DNA of 56,713 nt, from positions 13,666 to 70,378 of the forward strand of contig DINE01000018.1 in NCBI GenBank assembly GCA_002425935.1, given 5' to 3'. Under the pieces are notes generated by a model. That model was not told the origin of the DNA and searched no databases. It worked only from the letters and a program-made list of their open reading frames with translations. This document shows positions 1 through 8,387 of this stretch, piece by piece. A program made the position numbers and the translations under genes. Each line of letters opens with the position of its first letter. The first letter of the stretch is position 1. The DNA comes from Bacteroidales bacterium UBA5548 (GTDB taxonomy: Bacteria; Bacteroidota; Bacteroidia; Bacteroidales; UBA932).

Positions 1-306
1 CGTAAAAAGAGAATATCATATTTAGAGATAGATAAAGCCGGAGTAATAACATCTGAGGTATTTTCTCAGGACGATACAGAGGCGTTGGAAAAAGAGAAGA
101 GATTTCAGATTCTTGAAAAGCTTTTAAATACTCTTGATGCAAAAGAGAGATTTCTTATAATTTTGTTTTACAATCAGGAGAAGAGCATAAAGGAGATTTC
201 TGCAATTACAGGTATGGGCGAGTCAAATGTTAAGGTCTCGCTTCACAGGATAAAAAAGAGACTTGCTGAGAGCGCAGGTTCAAAAATGGAGGTGAGCTAT
301 GGATAG
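1..306 (+). CDS. ECF-type RNA polymerase sigma factor, 3' part
   Basis: The reading frame is open from the first base, so the gene begins outside the window. The visible 101 residues are a linker with a basic patch followed by sigma region 4: a helix-turn-helix with the typical pattern KEISAITGMGESNVKVSLHR, which binds the -35 equivalent of target promoters. The TTG at 85 is not a credible start because homologous sequence continues upstream of it. The stop overlaps the next gene by 8 bases, so the two are translationally coupled, as sigma factors usually are with their regulators. The family call is firm; the regulon cannot be read from this fragment. Confidence 0.88.
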   Translation, partial: RKKRISYLEIDKAGVITSEVFSQDDTEALEKEKRFQILEKLLNTLDAKERFLIILFYNQEKSIKEISAITGMGESNVKVSLHRIKKRLAESAGSKMEVSYG

Positions 307-724
307 TGAAGATAAATATTTAAAAGAGCTATTGGCGGATACTGTTAATGAGGCGGTTCCTTACTCATTTACAGCCAGCATTACAAGAAAAATTGAACTT
401 GAGAGGGTGAAAAGGGCAAAAAAGGCAGAGATAAAAGAGATATTCACACAGATAACAGTGTTTACTCTTGCACTTCTACTGGTAATTGTAACATTTGTCT
501 ACCTTGGAAAACATTATTTTGAAATAAACTTTGACTTTAGTCTCCATGCAGGAGAAGAGTTTAAATCCGGGCTTTCAAAATCCGGAGAGAGGTTACGGAA
601 CCTATTTTTAAATCCGGAGTCGGTAGTTTGGTATGTTATTGCTCTTAACACTGCACTTCTAGTTGTTGCACAGCAGGTATTGCAGCACAAATTCGGGTCT
701 GTAAGGCGAAAAGAGAGAAAATGA
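299..724 (+). CDS. Small two-helix membrane protein, possible anti-sigma partner
   Basis: A 141-residue protein with no family I can name. A charged cytoplasmic segment (about residues 1-55) is followed by a strong membrane helix (about 56-77), a roughly 40-residue extracytoplasmic loop and a second helix (about 107-126) with a short basic tail. The gene overlaps the ECF sigma gene by 8 bases, which is the position usually held by an anti-sigma factor, and the soluble N-terminus would be on the right side of the membrane to hold the sigma factor. No recognisable zinc anti-sigma (HxxxCxxC) motif is present. The anti-sigma role is inferred from position only. Its 3' end lies 2 bases from the converging DUF4301 gene. 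Confidence 0.7.
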   Translation: MDSEDKYLKELLADTVNEAVPYSFTASITRKIELERVKRAKKAEIKEIFTQITVFTLALLLVIVTFVYLGKHYFEINFDFSLHAGEEFKSGLSKSGERLRNLFLNPESVVWYVIALNTALLVVAQQVLQHKFGSVRRKERK

Positions 725-726
725 TA

Positions 727-2178
727 TCACTGATGCTCTTCCCTAAGGAGATCGTATACAGTCTTAACAGGTGAAAAGGTCGAAACAGGAACCTCAACAA
801 AAACAGTATTCCAGTTACTCATCCCTCCGTTCCATAATCCTGGAAGTTCCAGGGCTTTAACGGTTTTACCCTCAACGCTCTTCACAGAAATAAATCCTGT
901 TTCGGGGTCAGTATATCTCTTAAGATCGAACTGTTCACCATGATGGTCAGTAAATGAACAAACAATATCTACAGGATTAAAGTGTGTTGCACCAGACATA
1001 ATCTCCTTAACTCTGCTATCATCAGGATTCAGTTGAGCACTCTCAAGAATCTGTGGTGATACAGATCCGTCAGAGTCTCTCACGAGATACGGGCCACCGC
1101 CCGGTTCACCAAGATTTTCCACCACTCCGCAAACCCTTATTGGTCTGTCAAGTTTTGCTTTTAAAAAATCTTTAACCAGTTCATCAGGCACTTTTGGGAA
1201 TGTTGTAGAGAGTTCGGTTTCAAAAAAATTAAGAATTTCGCTCACCAGACTATCAGAAAAATCGTTTTCAATTCTCTCAATATAATTGAATATTTTTTCC
1301 TTTATCTCAATTAACACACCAGCCAAAATTGACTTCCACCGGCAATTTTCTTTGAAATAACTCTCTTTGGGAATATTATCAATGTTTTTTATAAAGACTA
1401 CCTCAAAATTCAGTTCATTAAGGTTTTCGATAAGTGCACCGTGGCCGGCAGGTCTGAAGAGTAATTCAGAGTTATTTAGTCGGAACGGATTGTTATCAAG
1501 ATCGACAGCAATGGTATCTGTAGACCTTTTTTGAGTAGTAAAGATAATTTCATACTCACAGCCGTATCTCACTTTATACTCTCTCTTTTTTACCTCAGCA
1601 AGCTCTTTGAACAACTCCATATGTTCAGGTGAAACAGTAAAAGTTACGGCAACTTTTCCATCTTTTGATCTGGCATATAATGCAGCCTCTATTAAATGCT
1701 CTTCAAAAGGAGTCCTTGTCTCATTGTCATAACGGTGAAATTTAAGCAACCCCTTTGGCAGTTGACCATAATTAAGCCCATCTGATTCAAGTAATTTTTT
1801 GATAACATAAGAGATATCCTCTGTATTAAAAACTCCTGTCTTCTCAAGATCATCATAAAAAGCAAACTTTCTGATATCACGGAAGAAGATGTCGTCGTAA
1901 TTTTTACTATCTGCCAGTTCATAAAGTCTCTTAAACATCCGTGTTGCTGCACCTGAAGCAGGGATAAATTTACAGGCAGAGCCATTGAAGTGCATAAACC
2001 TCCTCTCAGCAGAACTCTTCTCTTTTTCAGTCAGAACTCTGATACCTTTTCGAGGTGTTGCCGCTTTTACTATATCAGGAAAAGGAAAACCCGTCTTAAA
2101 TACCTCTATCTGTTGCATGACTTCTTCCCGGGTAATACCAAGCTGTGCCATCTGATCAAAGTCTTTGACTGTAAACAT
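727..2178 (-). CDS. DUF4301 family protein, nucleotidyltransferase-like
   Basis: A 483-residue protein of the Bacteroidota family DUF4301, which has no established function that I know of. Visible motifs are PASGAATRMFKRL (about 73-85), LPKGLL (about 140-145), PAGHGAL (about 243-249) and NIDN (about 265-268). Taken in order, these resemble the signature loop, the Lys-Pro segment, the Gly-rich loop and the metal-binding region of UDP-sugar pyrophosphorylases such as the UAP1/UGP group. That resemblance is my inference from motifs, not a family assignment. The protein has no signal peptide or membrane helix. The gene is the last of the recF-DUF721-pdxB-DUF4301 minus-strand cluster, 17 bases after pdxB. 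Confidence 0.82.
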   Translation of the reverse strand: MFTVKDFDQMAQLGITREEVMQQIEVFKTGFPFPDIVKAATPRKGIRVLTEKEKSSAERRFMHFNGSACKFIPASGAATRMFKRLYELADSKNYDDIFFRDIRKFAFYDDLEKTGVFNTEDISYVIKKLLESDGLNYGQLPKGLLKFHRYDNETRTPFEEHLIEAALYARSKDGKVAVTFTVSPEHMELFKELAEVKKREYKVRYGCEYEIIFTTQKRSTDTIAVDLDNNPFRLNNSELLFRPAGHGALIENLNELNFEVVFIKNIDNIPKESYFKENCRWKSILAGVLIEIKEKIFNYIERIENDFSDSLVSEILNFFETELSTTFPKVPDELVKDFLKAKLDRPIRVCGVVENLGEPGGGPYLVRDSDGSVSPQILESAQLNPDDSRVKEIMSGATHFNPVDIVCSFTDHHGEQFDLKRYTDPETGFISVKSVEGKTVKALELPGLWNGGMSNWNTVFVEVPVSTFSPVKTVYDLLREEHQ

Positions 2179-2195
2179 AATGTACTAATTAATAA

Positions 2196-3359
2196 TTAAT
2201 TAATAATTTCCAAAAGCTTATTTATGAACGAACCGCTAAATTCCCTCCTGTATTTGTAATCCTCTCTGATTTTTTCGAAACCACCCGGATTATCCCTTAG
2301 CTTTTTATCCTCTGTCATAACAGGAAAGAGACTCTCCATTAATATGGAAACCTTTTCGTACTTTTCTAAAGAATCATCAAGTGTAACGCTCTTATAAACT
2401 ATCTCAGGCACCTCAATAGAGTAATTCAAAAGAGAATCAACCTTAAAATATTTTGCAATGTTTCTTACAGAGTAGACGGTCGCATTAATCTTACCTTCAA
2501 GAGAGTAGCCTGCAATATGAGGCGTAGCGATATCAGTAGCAAAAAGGTAATCTGTATTAATATGGGGCTCTCCTGACCAAACATCTGATATTATTGCACC
2601 AAATTTGTCTCTCATCTTAACAACATCAAATTCATTAATCACCTCACCTCTGGAGCTGTTAATCAGAACTGTGCCCTTATGTATCCTCTCTATCAGATTG
2701 GCAGAAAACATCCCTTTCGTCTCTTCTGTCAGCGGAACATGAAATGAAATGGCCGAACAATTGTCAGCAATCTGCTCAAGAGAATAGTAATCGAGAGGAG
2801 CAAGTGTTTGTCTGTCAGGATAAAGGGAGGGGTCTACACCCCTTTCAACCATTTTTTTATGAGAAAAATAGTCCGGACACTCTTCCAATAACTTTTTAAC
2901 CGGAGGGTCACACCTCATTACTTTTATTCCTAAAGATGATGCTGTCGCTGCCAGTCTCTCCCCTACATTACCGGCGCCCACAATACCAAGATTCTCTTTA
3001 AAAACATCTCTCTTTTTATTTCTACCTGTAACAAAAAGCGAGGTTAAAACATACTGAACAACTCCGGATGCATTACATCCTGCTGCATTATATACTTTAA
3101 TGTCTTTGCTTTCACAATATTTAAGGTCGATGTGGTCATTACCAATTGTAGCAGTAAAGATTGCTTCTACATCACTCCCTTCGAGCAAGCTGCTGTCACA
3201 TTTAGTTCTTGTTCTGATCATCAACGCATTTATACCATTTAAATTATCGCGTTTAATTTCAGAACCTTTTAAATAAACGACATTAAAATTTTGTTCAAGC
3301 ACTCCTTGAACAAAGGGTATATCAGAATCAATAATTATACTATATCTTTTATTTTGCAT
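2196..3359 (-). CDS. pdxB: Erythronate-4-phosphate dehydrogenase
   Basis: A 387-residue D-isomer-specific 2-hydroxyacid dehydrogenase that oxidises 4-phosphoerythronate in the DXP-dependent route to pyridoxal phosphate. The Rossmann NAD motif GIVGAGNVGERLA is visible at about 124-136, and the catalytic Arg, Glu and His lie in NSSRGEVINE, SGEPH and TPHIAGYS. The PdxB-specific C-terminal extension after the His motif matches the family length. The ATG directly follows the stop codon of the upstream DUF721 gene, so the gene is co-transcribed with recF. Two of the PLP-dependent or PLP-like enzymes in this window, including the KamA-family protein, would use its end product. Confidence 0.93.
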   Translation of the reverse strand: MQNKRYSIIIDSDIPFVQGVLEQNFNVVYLKGSEIKRDNLNGINALMIRTRTKCDSSLLEGSDVEAIFTATIGNDHIDLKYCESKDIKVYNAAGCNASGVVQYVLTSLFVTGRNKKRDVFKENLGIVGAGNVGERLAATASSLGIKVMRCDPPVKKLLEECPDYFSHKKMVERGVDPSLYPDRQTLAPLDYYSLEQIADNCSAISFHVPLTEETKGMFSANLIERIHKGTVLINSSRGEVINEFDVVKMRDKFGAIISDVWSGEPHINTDYLFATDIATPHIAGYSLEGKINATVYSVRNIAKYFKVDSLLNYSIEVPEIVYKSVTLDDSLEKYEKVSILMESLFPVMTEDKKLRDNPGGFEKIREDYKYRREFSGSFINKLLEIIN

Positions 3360-3650
3360 CTACTTGAATATAATCTCCTTTACCACTTCTGAATTCAGTA
3401 TTTGGTTAATTTTTTCAACAAGCTGAATTCTAATCATAAATAGCTGTGTTCTTGCTGCCGAGGATGAAATCTTGCAATACAATTTACCCTCTTTAAAAAA
3501 TTTCTCCGTTGTATATTCGGCCATTCGGCTCCCGACGGCCTTATCCCATGCATCAAACACCTCCATGCGTTTAATACCTGTTTCCAGACCCTCCGCTTTA
3601 AGAAAGTCTCCGAATATTTCCCCTAACAACATCGCCTTTTGCCGCCTCAT
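3360..3650 (-). CDS. DUF721 / DciA-like protein
   Basis: A 96-residue basic protein of the DUF721 family, whose members include DciA, a loader of the replicative helicase in many bacteria that lack DnaC. The start overlaps the recF stop by four bases (ATGA), a tight coupling that fits a role in replication or repair. The visible family features are the N-terminal helix with LGEIFGDFLKAEGLE and the FDAWDKAVG segment, followed by an alpha-beta core. Only a DUF721 call is safe; a helicase-loader function is inferred from the family. Confidence 0.85.
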   Translation of the reverse strand: MRRQKAMLLGEIFGDFLKAEGLETGIKRMEVFDAWDKAVGSRMAEYTTEKFFKEGKLYCKISSSAARTQLFMIRIQLVEKINQILNSEVVKEIIFK

Positions 3651-4735
3651 TTTAATTTCCCTGAAATTATTTCAAATGACTTTGAACTTCCGTTAATTTT
3701 TTCTAGAATTCCTCCAATCCTCACCTTATTGCTGTCAGTAATAAATATCTGTCCGAAAAAGTCAGAAGAGACCATATTCAGCAACGACTCCACCCTTAAC
3801 ATATCGAGTTTGTCAAAAACATCGTCGAGCAAAATAACAGGCGAACATCCGTGCATTTCACGCATAATCTCAAACTGAGCAAGCTTAAGAGAGATAAGGA
3901 ATGTCTTTTGCTGCCCCTGGGAGCCACACAGTCTGAAAGGGTGACCGTTCATAAGAAACTGAAGATCATCTTTCTGAACTCCGGCCGTTGTGTATTTCAA
4001 TAATTTATCCCTATCAAGTGAAGCCCTCAGCAGAGCCTCAAGAGATCCGTTGTCCAGATCCGATTTATACCTGATATCTATCGTCTCTCTTCCGCCCGAG
4101 AGCATGTCGTAATATTTCAGCGTTAGAGGCAGAAGTTTGCCGGTAAAAATCCTCCTTTTTTCATGGATATATTCTGCATTGTGGGAGAGCCTTTCGGTAA
4201 ATGTGTCAAGGAGGTCTTCATTCAGAGGACTCTCTTTTAAATATCTGTTTCTCTGCTGAAGAAGATGGTTGTAGTTCTGAACCCTCCTTAGATACTCCCT
4301 GTCCAGTTGTGAAATAATTGAGTTAAGAAATTTTCTTCGTTCTTCTCCCGACTCATTAATTAGACAAGTATCGTATGGCGAAACCATTACAATAGGAATA
4401 TGACCAATATGATCTGACAACTTCTGATAACTCTTGGAGTTTCTTTTGATATTTTTCTCTCCGCTTCTATTAATTGACACAGAGATGATTTCTGCAGAGT
4501 TGTCAGGGTTTGTGTACTCTCCTCTTAAAACAGTAAATTCGTGATTATATGAGATATTTTGCTGGTCAAGATTTGAAAAATAGCTCTTTGTCATAGAGAG
4601 GTAATAAACCGTATCAAGAAGATTTGTCTTGCCGGATCCGTTATTACCGGTAATACAGTTAAGTTTGGGAGAAAATTCAGCCTCTGCCTCAGTAATATTC
4701 TTAAAATTAGAAATAATCAGCTTCTTGAGATACAT
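3647..4735 (-). CDS. recF: DNA replication and repair protein RecF
   Basis: An SMC-like ATPase that works with RecO and RecR to load RecA on gapped DNA. Visible motifs are Walker A GNNGSGKTN near residue 30, the ABC signature region CGSQGQQKT and Walker B PVILLDDVFDKLD close to the C-terminus. The frame extends to a TTG at 4753, but I chose the ATG at 4735 (362 residues). RecF proteins start with a MYLKKL-like strand, and a TAACTTTG promoter box lies only 20 bases upstream, which would leave the TTG at or before the start of the transcript. It heads the cluster with DUF721, pdxB and DUF4301. Confidence 0.94.
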   Translation of the reverse strand: MYLKKLIISNFKNITEAEAEFSPKLNCITGNNGSGKTNLLDTVYYLSMTKSYFSNLDQQNISYNHEFTVLRGEYTNPDNSAEIISVSINRSGEKNIKRNSKSYQKLSDHIGHIPIVMVSPYDTCLINESGEERRKFLNSIISQLDREYLRRVQNYNHLLQQRNRYLKESPLNEDLLDTFTERLSHNAEYIHEKRRIFTGKLLPLTLKYYDMLSGGRETIDIRYKSDLDNGSLEALLRASLDRDKLLKYTTAGVQKDDLQFLMNGHPFRLCGSQGQQKTFLISLKLAQFEIMREMHGCSPVILLDDVFDKLDMLRVESLLNMVSSDFFGQIFITDSNKVRIGGILEKINGSSKSFEIISGKLK

Positions 4736-4754
4736 CTGTATAAAAATTGACAAA

Positions 4755-4762
4755 CAAAGTTA
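4755..4762 (-). promoter_or_regulatory. Bacteroidota -7 box for recF
   Basis: On the minus strand this reads TAACTTTG, a full match to the TAnnTTTG consensus of the Bacteroidota primary sigma factor. The predicted transcript starts a few bases inside 4755, so the leader before the ATG at 4735 is short. I see no TTTG at the expected upstream distance. Confidence 0.55.
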
Positions 4763-4782
4763 CTGATTTTATCCATTATTAA

Positions 4783-4812
4783 TTTGAGATTAGATAAAAT
4801 ATTGTAAATTTG
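4783..4812 (+). promoter_or_regulatory. Bacteroidota promoter for the TPR gene
   Basis: TTTG at 4783-4786 and TAAATTTG at 4805-4812 with an 18-base spacer match the two-part Bacteroidota promoter. The start codon is at 4836, leaving a leader of under 20 bases. The promoter is divergent from the recF promoter. Confidence 0.65.
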
Positions 4813-4835
4813 CCACCTGCTAAAAATTTTTAGAA

Positions 4836-5504
4836 ATGTCAAAGAAAATTAAACACCAAGATCCGGAAGAGAAGGTTGAAAATGCTCTGAATCAGACTGA
4901 GCACTTCATTGAAAAACACAAAAATACATTAATTTATTCTGCCATTGCCGTTATTGCGGTTGCAGCTGTTGGCTTTGCTTATCAGCATTTATACCGTAAG
5001 CCGTTAAAAGAGGAGGCACTTACTCAAATGTTTGTGGCTGAACAGTATTTTCGTGCAGACTCATTTAATCTGGCCCTGAACGGAGACGGAAACTCACTTG
5101 GATTCAAGCAAATTATAAGCGAATATGGCTCTGCTGCTGCAGGATCGGTATATATGTATGCCGGAATCAGCGAACTGCAGCTTGGAAACTTTGAAGAGGC
5201 TATCAAAAACCTTAAGAAGTATCGTTCAGAAGACCCTGTTCTTCAGGCAAGAGCAATATCTAACATAGGAGATGCCTATGCGGGACTTATGAATTACAAA
5301 GAGGCACTTAGTTTCTATCTTAAAGCCGCTGCTCACTCTGACAATGTATTTGCAGCAACATATATGTTAAAGGCTGGCTTGATATACGAAGAGCTTGGAA
5401 ACAAAGCTGACGCCGTAAAAATTTACGAAGAGATAAAGGTTAAATATCCTCAGAGTCTTGAAGGGTATGAAGCTGACAAATATATCGCTAGAATTAGCCA
5501 GTAA
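4836..5504 (+). CDS. Membrane-anchored tetratricopeptide repeat protein
   Basis: A 222-residue protein with a short charged cytoplasmic N-terminus, one membrane helix (about 31-49) and an extracytoplasmic region of TPR helices. Repeat-like units are visible around ELQLGNFEEAIKNLKKY, AYAGLMNYKEALSFYLKAA and IYEELGNKADAVKIYEEI. The layout resembles the YfgM/tol-pal TPR group that acts as a periplasmic scaffold or chaperone partner, but the exact function is unknown. It is divergent from recF and 30 bases upstream of the YebC-type gene, so the two may share a transcript. Confidence 0.85.
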   Translation: MSKKIKHQDPEEKVENALNQTEHFIEKHKNTLIYSAIAVIAVAAVGFAYQHLYRKPLKEEALTQMFVAEQYFRADSFNLALNGDGNSLGFKQIISEYGSAAAGSVYMYAGISELQLGNFEEAIKNLKKYRSEDPVLQARAISNIGDAYAGLMNYKEALSFYLKAAAHSDNVFAATYMLKAGLIYEELGNKADAVKIYEEIKVKYPQSLEGYEADKYIARISQ

Positions 5505-5534
5505 AATCTAGGTTCCGGTAAAAATTTAAGGATA

Positions 5535-6251
5535 ATGGGAAGAGCATTCGAATTTCGTAAGGAGAGAAAGCTGAAGAGATGGGGCAATATGTCCAAAGTT
5601 TTTACGCGTATTGGTAAAGAGATTACCATGGCGGCAAAGAGCGGAGGCCCCGACCCCGACAATAACCCCCGCCTTCGCGCTCTTATCTCCACTGCACGCT
5701 CAGAAAATATGCCTAAGGATAATGTAGAAAGGGCTATTAAAAGAGCTGTAGAGAAGGAGCATAACGACTACAAAGAGATTGTGTACGAAGGATACGGTCC
5801 ACACGGAATAGCATTTCTGATAGAGACTGCAACCGATAACCCCACAAGAACTGTAGCCAATGTCAGAAGCTACTTCAATAAGTATAACGGATCTCTTGGA
5901 ACATCCGGAAGTGTTGAATTTATGTTCGAACACAAGTGTGTTTTCAAAATTAAGGCGGCTGAGTCTGTAAATATCGAAGACCTTGAACTTGAACTGATAG
6001 ACTACGGAGCAGAAGAGCTGTTCATGGAGGAGCAGGAGATAGTTATTTACGGTAGCTTTGAATCATACGGATCTATACAGAAGTTTATTGAGGAGAGAGG
6101 TTATGAACTTATCTCCGGCGGCTTTGAAAGGATACCCACAACTGAATTAAAGCAGTTAAGTGATGCCGATAAAGCTGATATTGAAAAACTTATTGATAAG
6201 TTTGAAAACGACGACGATGTTCAGAATGTGTATCACACCATGGCAAACTAA
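5535..6251 (+). CDS. YebC/PmpR family DNA-binding or translation regulator
   Basis: A 238-residue TACO1/YebC family protein. Typical segments are visible: MGRAFEFRKERK at the start, KVFTRIGKEITMAAKSGG, MPKDNVERAIKRA and YEGYGPHG. Members bind DNA as transcription regulators in some bacteria, and others act on ribosomes stalled at proline stretches; the sequence does not say which applies. The Bacteroidota form begins with GRAFE where most relatives have GHSKW. A strong terminator follows directly. Confidence 0.93.
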   Translation: MGRAFEFRKERKLKRWGNMSKVFTRIGKEITMAAKSGGPDPDNNPRLRALISTARSENMPKDNVERAIKRAVEKEHNDYKEIVYEGYGPHGIAFLIETATDNPTRTVANVRSYFNKYNGSLGTSGSVEFMFEHKCVFKIKAAESVNIEDLELELIDYGAEELFMEEQEIVIYGSFESYGSIQKFIEERGYELISGGFERIPTTELKQLSDADKADIEKLIDKFENDDDVQNVYHTMAN

Positions 6252-6268
6252 GCAGATAACAACTAAAA

Positions 6269-6300
6269 AAAGTGACCGTAAAAAACGGTCACTTTTTTTT
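6269..6300 (+). terminator. Rho-independent terminator after the YebC-type gene
   Basis: AAAGTGACCG and CGGTCACTTT form a perfect 10-base stem around a short A-rich loop, followed by a run of eight or more T. The A-run on the left makes it usable in both directions, but no gene converges here. Confidence 0.9.
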
Positions 6301-6330
6301 TGGGATAAACTTTATAATTACATACCTTTG
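6299..6330 (+). promoter_or_regulatory. Promoter of the methylmalonyl-CoA decarboxylase operon
   Basis: TTTG at 6299-6302 and TACCTTTG at 6323-6330 with a 20-base spacer fit the Bacteroidota consensus. The -33 part abuts the T-run of the preceding terminator. The leader to the first ATG at 6375 is about 40 bases. Confidence 0.65.
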
Positions 6331-6374
6331 CCGGATATTTTTTTTAAATTTATAATCAAAATCATTATACTGTC

Positions 6375-6791
6375 ATGAAACTATCGCATATTGAGCACAT
6401 CGGTATCGCAGTTAAGTCATTGGAAATATCCATCCCTCTCTACGAGGAGCTGCTGGGGCTAAAGTGTTATGCCGTTGAAGAGGTTGCAGAACAAAAGGTA
6501 AAGACTGCTTTCTTTAAAATAGGAGACACAAAAATTGAGCTTCTTGAAAGCACCGATCCTGAGGGTCCTATCGGGAAATTTCTTGAAAAGAAGGGCGAGG
6601 GTGTTCATCACATAGCTTTCGCAACTGAAGACGGCCTTCAAAAAACACTGGATGAGCTTTCAGGAAAAGGGATTCAGCTAATTGACAAAACACCGAGAAA
6701 AGGAGCAGAAGGAATGAACATCGCTTTTCTTCATCCAAAGTCAACAGGAGGTATACTTACAGAACTTTGTGAGGATCCCTCAAAAGCATAG
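6375..6791 (+). CDS. mce: Methylmalonyl-CoA epimerase
   Basis: A 138-residue vicinal-oxygen-chelate (glyoxalase fold) protein that interconverts (R)- and (S)-methylmalonyl-CoA. Visible features are the N-terminal metal His in LSHIEHIGIAV, the ELLEST segment with the metal-binding Glu, GEGVHHIAF with a second His, and LTELCE at the end. It is the first gene of the cluster and feeds the decarboxylase encoded next, placing the operon in the succinate-to-propionate pathway. The spacing of 26 bases to the next gene fits one operon. Confidence 0.95.
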   Translation: MKLSHIEHIGIAVKSLEISIPLYEELLGLKCYAVEEVAEQKVKTAFFKIGDTKIELLESTDPEGPIGKFLEKKGEGVHHIAFATEDGLQKTLDELSGKGIQLIDKTPRKGAEGMNIAFLHPKSTGGILTELCEDPSKA

Positions 6792-6817
6792 ATCCAACAA
6801 AATTAATATTATATAAA

Positions 6818-8371
6818 ATGAGCCAACAACTAGAACAGGTCAAAGCACTTATTCAGCTTCGGGACAAAGCACGCCTTGGAGGCGGACAGAAAAGGATTGA
6901 CTCTCAGCATCAGAAGGGCAAATATACTGCCCGTGAGAGAATTACCATGTTACTCGACGAGGGCAGCTTCGAAGAGTTTGATATGTTTGTGACACACCGC
7001 TGCACAAACTTCGGGATGGAGAAGGAGACATTCCTCGGGGATGGAGTCGTTACAGGATACGGAACAATTGACGGAAGACTTGTGTATGTATTTGCACAGG
7101 ATTTTACCGTATTCGGAGGTTCGCTGTCTGAGAGTTTTGCAATGAAAATCTGCAAAATCATGGATCAGTCCATGAAGATGGGAGCTCCGGTAATTGGTAT
7201 AAACGATTCAGGCGGAGCAAGAATTCAGGAGGGTGTTAATGCACTTGCCGGTTATGCAGAAATTTTCCAGAGAAATATTCTCGCATCAGGAGTTGTTCCT
7301 CAGATCTCTGCAATCTTCGGCCCATGTGCCGGAGGAGCAGTATACTCCCCTGCTCTTACCGACTTTAACATTATGACCAAGGGAACAAGTTATATGTTTC
7401 TTACAGGTCCGAAAGTTGTAAAAACAGTCACAGGAGAAGATGTTACTCAGGAGCAGCTTGGCGGAGCAAGTGTTCATGCAACAAAGAGCGGAGTGGCTCA
7501 CTTTGCTGTTGATACTGAGGAAGAGGGAATCAAGGTTATCAGAGAACTACTCTCTTACCTGCCTCAAAACAATCTTGAGGAGGCACCACTGGTTCCTACA
7601 GCCGATCCTATTGACAGACTTGAAGATACACTTAACGAAATTATACCTGACAGCCCTAACAAGCCTTACGATATGTACGAGGTAATCGGCTCCATTGTTG
7701 ACGAAGGTAAGTTTCTGGAAATCCATAAAGATTACGCTACCAATATAATTGTCGGCTTTGCCCGTTTTAATGGAATCTCAGTTGGTATTGTAGCCAATCA
7801 GCCTAAAGTTCTTGCCGGAGTACTTGATAACAATGCATCAAGAAAAGCTGCAAGATTTGTTCGCTTCTGCGACGCATTTAATATTCCACTGGTTACACTG
7901 GTAGATGTACCCGGTTTCCTTCCGGGAACGCAGCAGGAGTATGGCGGAATTATCCTTCATGGCGCTAAACTGCTTTATGCATACGGAGAGGCAACTGTTC
8001 CTAAAGTTACTGTTACTCTCAGAAAATCATATGGCGGTGCATATTGCGTGATGAGCAGTAAACACCTCAGAGGGGATATCAACTACGCCTGGCCTACTGC
8101 AGAGATTGCGGTTATGGGTCCTTCAGGAGCAATTGAAGTTCTGTACGGAAAAGAGGTTGCTGCAGCAGATGATCCGGCAGCATTATCGGCACAAAAGGAG
8201 AAGGATTACAGAGATGCGTTTGCAAATCCTTACAATGCAGCAAGATTCGGCTATATCGACGATGTTATCGAACCAAGAAATACCCGTTTCAGAATTATTC
8301 GTGCACTGCAGCAGCTTTCAACCAAAAAGCTTGTAAATCCACCTAAAAAGCACGATAATCTTCCGCTATAA
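6818..8371 (+). CDS. mmdA: Methylmalonyl-CoA decarboxylase carboxyltransferase subunit
   Basis: A 517-residue acyl-CoA carboxyltransferase with two crotonase-like halves. Characteristic segments are GGSLSESFAMKI, NDSGGARIQEGV and GAVYSP in the first half, and DVPGFLPGTQQEYGGII and GGAYCVMSSKHL in the second. It transfers the carboxyl group from methylmalonyl-CoA to biotin on the small carrier subunit. Alone it could be read as the beta subunit of propionyl-CoA carboxylase, but the neighbouring OadG-like, biotin carrier and sodium-pump genes, and the lack of a biotin carboxylase gene, favour the decarboxylase. Confidence 0.92.
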   Translation: MSQQLEQVKALIQLRDKARLGGGQKRIDSQHQKGKYTARERITMLLDEGSFEEFDMFVTHRCTNFGMEKETFLGDGVVTGYGTIDGRLVYVFAQDFTVFGGSLSESFAMKICKIMDQSMKMGAPVIGINDSGGARIQEGVNALAGYAEIFQRNILASGVVPQISAIFGPCAGGAVYSPALTDFNIMTKGTSYMFLTGPKVVKTVTGEDVTQEQLGGASVHATKSGVAHFAVDTEEEGIKVIRELLSYLPQNNLEEAPLVPTADPIDRLEDTLNEIIPDSPNKPYDMYEVIGSIVDEGKFLEIHKDYATNIIVGFARFNGISVGIVANQPKVLAGVLDNNASRKAARFVRFCDAFNIPLVTLVDVPGFLPGTQQEYGGIILHGAKLLYAYGEATVPKVTVTLRKSYGGAYCVMSSKHLRGDINYAWPTAEIAVMGPSGAIEVLYGKEVAAADDPAALSAQKEKDYRDAFANPYNAARFGYIDDVIEPRNTRFRIIRALQQLSTKKLVNPPKKHDNLPL

Positions 8372-8387
8372 TCAAAAAGGACGAGAG

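Noticed and set aside
4736..4753. Six-codon N-terminal extension of recF
   Set aside because: It starts with TTG, lies about at the expected transcription start, and RecF proteins begin at the downstream ATG.
6818..8371. Reading the carboxyltransferase as propionyl-CoA carboxylase beta chain
   Set aside because: The operon has no biotin carboxylase gene but has the OadG-like and Na+-pump subunits, which fits the decarboxylase.
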